From positions 496,001 to 560,000 of the forward strand of contig JACKCR010000002.1 in assembly GCA_020633975.1 (NCBI GenBank): 64,000 bases of DNA. The letters run 5' to 3'. The notes under the pieces are model-generated. The model did not search any database, was not told the DNA's origin, and was given only the letters and a program-made list of their open reading frames with translations. The translations under genes were made by a program, and so were the position numbers. Shown piece after piece: positions 60,260 through 64,000 of the stretch. This stretch comes from Candidatus Eiseniibacteriota bacterium. Lineage in GTDB: Bacteria; Eisenbacteria; RBG-16-71-46; CAIMUX01. Position 1 is the first letter of the stretch; every line of letters begins with the position of its first letter.

Positions 60260-62017
60260 ATGATTCGGATGGTCACGAGGTGCCGGACCTGGCTGGGAGT
60301 CGCGGTGGCGCTTGTCGCTCTATCCGCGTGCGGCTCCGAGAGTCCCGACGCGGTTGCCCACTTCCGTGGTTGGAGCCTCGACGGAGAGCAGCTCCAGGCG
60401 GAGTGGACGCGCGTGAATCCGGACATCCCCTGGACCTCGACCACCGTGGAGCAGCGGGCCGAGTTCGCCGGTCTGCTCATGAACAAGGAGCTCCTCGTCC
60501 GGATCGCGGACAAGGCGTGTCCCGAGCCGGGTCTCAAGCGCGGCCGGCTGCACCGAGTCCTCTACGAGAAGAACCTCTCGAAGGCGTATCTCGACGCGCG
60601 GCGGGAGCGGTTCTCACTGCCCGAATCGGAGATCGTCGCGGCGATCGACAAGCTGAAGAGGCGAGCTCGGGTCCAGATGGCGACGGTGAAGCAGGCGGAT
60701 ATCGACGCGATCCGGCAGGAAATGCTGAACGGTGGATCGTTCGAGGAAGTCGCGAAGAAGTACGCCAACGAGTCCGGCCCAGGGGCAAAGGGGTTCGTCG
60801 AGACCGAGCTCGGGATCGACGTGGCGCCACGGCCCCTCGTTCGCGCCGTGTTCCTCGAGGACGTTCCCCCGGGAACCGTCGTGGGCCCGGTCAGCTCGAC
60901 CCAGGCCAACTACTTCCTTCGCGTGGTCGAGTTCACGCCCTGGGACTTCAGCAACATTCCGGGCGCCATGGAGCGCGCTCGTTCCGTCGTGACAGACATT
61001 CACTACCAGCCGTTCAACAACGCGTACGTGGAGAGCCTCAATACCGCGGCGGGGCTGGCGTTCCACGAGGAGTCCTACCCGATCGTCCAGGAGATCATGC
61101 AGACGTTCTGGGACTCGGTGAACGCGGCTCGGATGAACGGCGCACCGGTGGACTTCCAGACCTTCCGTGCTCCCGTGTGGCTCGTTCCCGAGGACAAGGC
61201 CGAGGTTCCGGTGATGGAGCTCTTCGGCAAGACCTATACGGTGCGCGAGTTCGTCAAGTCCCTCGACGATGTCGACCTCGACAGCTGGGTCACGGTCGGT
61301 CAGCCCGGCAAGATCGCGTTCCAGATCGATACTCGGGGCCGTCGTCTTCTCAATCAGCTCCAGGCGGAGAAGATGGGCGTGCAGAACCGGCCTGAGTTCC
61401 TCTCCCTCATGGGCCGACAGGACGAACAGCACCTACTCGACGAGTTCCGGGACGTCTACTTGGCCGGTCAGTACCAACCAGACGAAGCGAAGCTCCAAGA
61501 GCTCTACCGCGACCATCCGGATCTCTACATGACGACCGACCAGGTCGCATACGGTCTCCTCATCTTCCCGCCGGACAAGGAAGCGCGTGCCCGGCAGGTA
61601 CGCGAGAAGCTGCGCGGGGCTGACCCGGTGGCCTGGTTCGAGATCGCGGCCGCTGAGGCCAAGGCCGATCCGTCGGTCCTCTACTACGCGGATACCGGCC
61701 TGCGCGATGTCTCGGCCTCGACCCCGGATCCGTCCTGGGTCCCGTTCAAGGAAGCGGCTCTGACGCTCGAGCCGGAGCATCTCTCCGAAGTTCTGCGCAC
61801 CCAGCACGGATTCACCATCGTCCGGTGCAATCAGCGAATGCTGCCGCGACGCAAGACCTACGAAGAGGCGCACGATCAGGTTCTCTCCGACTCGCGGGAG
61901 ATCTGGCTGAACGCAGAGATCGATCGACGGCTGAGCGCGGCGCAGACCGAGTACAAGGCCGTCGTGGACACCGCTCGAATCGAAGCACTGATGGCGGGCG
62001 GCGGTTCGCCGAACTGA
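60260..62017 (+). CDS. PpiC/SurA-type peptidyl-prolyl isomerase lipoprotein
   Basis: 585 residues. Lipoprotein signal peptide with lipobox LSAC and acylated C24. A SurA-like N-terminal helical region (AEFAGLLMNKELLVRIADKACPEPGL) is followed by two parvulin-like units: one around EMLNGGSFEEVAKKYANES, GPGAKGFVETELG, FLEDVPPGTVVGPV; the second around VAYGLLIFPPDKEARARQVREKL, LYYADTGLRDV, EPEHLSEVLRTQHGFTIVRC. It is a periplasmic chaperone/isomerase for exported proteins. It ends the plus-strand outer-membrane cluster, matching a role in barrel or cargo folding. A terminator follows at 62104. Confidence 0.85.
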   Translation: MIRMVTRCRTWLGVAVALVALSACGSESPDAVAHFRGWSLDGEQLQAEWTRVNPDIPWTSTTVEQRAEFAGLLMNKELLVRIADKACPEPGLKRGRLHRVLYEKNLSKAYLDARRERFSLPESEIVAAIDKLKRRARVQMATVKQADIDAIRQEMLNGGSFEEVAKKYANESGPGAKGFVETELGIDVAPRPLVRAVFLEDVPPGTVVGPVSSTQANYFLRVVEFTPWDFSNIPGAMERARSVVTDIHYQPFNNAYVESLNTAAGLAFHEESYPIVQEIMQTFWDSVNAARMNGAPVDFQTFRAPVWLVPEDKAEVPVMELFGKTYTVREFVKSLDDVDLDSWVTVGQPGKIAFQIDTRGRRLLNQLQAEKMGVQNRPEFLSLMGRQDEQHLLDEFRDVYLAGQYQPDEAKLQELYRDHPDLYMTTDQVAYGLLIFPPDKEARARQVREKLRGADPVAWFEIAAAEAKADPSVLYYADTGLRDVSASTPDPSWVPFKEAALTLEPEHLSEVLRTQHGFTIVRCNQRMLPRRKTYEEAHDQVLSDSREIWLNAEIDRRLSAAQTEYKAVVDTARIEALMAGGGSPN

Positions 62018-62021
62018 CCTC

Positions 62022-62072
62022 GGGCATCGCTCGCGTTCGGGCATCGCTCGCGTTCGGGCTTCGTTCGCGTTC
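62022..62072. repeat. 17-base tandem repeat, three copies
   Basis: GGGCATCGCTCGCGTTC at 62022-62038 and 62039-62055 (identical), then a third copy with two changes at 62056-62072. It starts five bases after the stop of the PpiC-type gene and is non-coding. Confidence 0.85.
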
Positions 62073-62103
62073 GGCCCTGGCTCGAATATGGAACTACGGA
62101 AGT

Positions 62104-62140
62104 CCCCGCCTTCGCCCGACCGGTGCGAGGCGGGGCTTTT
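62104..62140 (+). terminator. Rho-independent terminator
   Basis: CCCCGCCT (62104-62111) pairs with AGGCGGGG (62128-62135), followed by CTTTTCG on the plus strand. It lies between the convergent PpiC-type and ligA genes. Confidence 0.75.
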
Positions 62141-62149
62141 CGTTGCCGG

Positions 62150-64000
<1,851 letters not shown>

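Overview
The window is about 64 kb of very GC-rich bacterial DNA, densely coded on both strands, with no rRNA, tRNA, CRISPR array, insertion sequence or phage gene that I can recognise. Several traits point to a diderm of the FCB side of the tree outside classical Bacteroidota (Eisenbacteria- or Krumholzibacteriota-like is my guess): secreted proteins ending in a FlgD-Ig/type A sorting-like domain, PorU- and PorV-like proteins of the type IX secretion system (T9SS), an Omp85 protein, PorV/PorQ-type and DUF5683-type proteins, and a LexA of the CGAAC-N4-GTTCG operator class. The phylum is an inference from gene content only.

Layout. 74-4691: acylphosphatase, then an MrfB (YprB)-like exonuclease and an MrfA (YprA)-like DUF1998 helicase. 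4786-7771: a BshB1-like PIG-L deacetylase and a three-repeat secreted protein with a sorting-type C terminus. 7927-10889 (minus): orphan TrpB2 and CCA-adding enzyme. 10982-14675: a membrane GT2/GT87 glycosyltransferase pair and a secreted protein with one haem-binding-type motif. 15661-19412: a peptide-type solute-binding protein translationally coupled to a HAMP-PAS histidine kinase. 19446-22128: MATE exporter and DHH phosphoesterase. 22439-29212: lpdA-lipB-E1(alpha-beta fusion)-E2-lipA, a 2-oxoacid dehydrogenase complex together with lipoate synthesis and attachment. 29399-29989: lexA with a promoter whose spacer carries a perfect LexA box. 30129-40099: a large propeller-like secreted protein, an orotate phosphoribosyltransferase-Nudix fusion, a lipoprotein, an MscS channel, accA and a GT9 glycosyltransferase.

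40100-62017, all plus strand: PorU-like C25 sortase, DUF2723 (TMEM260-like) glycosyltransferase, PorV-like protein, M6 metalloprotease with a sorting domain, two DUF5683-type membrane proteins, a beta-propeller protein, a 1241-residue outer-membrane protein with SprA-like traits, an Omp85 protein and a PpiC-type lipoprotein. I read this as an outer-membrane secretion and maturation locus. The domain proteins at 5807, 14775, 30129 and 48090 would be its cargo. The window ends inside ligA (minus strand).

The most interesting signals are the T9SS-like locus with a possible compact SprA, the lexA promoter/operator, the coupled binding-protein/kinase pair, the OPRT-Nudix fusion, and 15-base tandem repeats that recur inside four unrelated genes.
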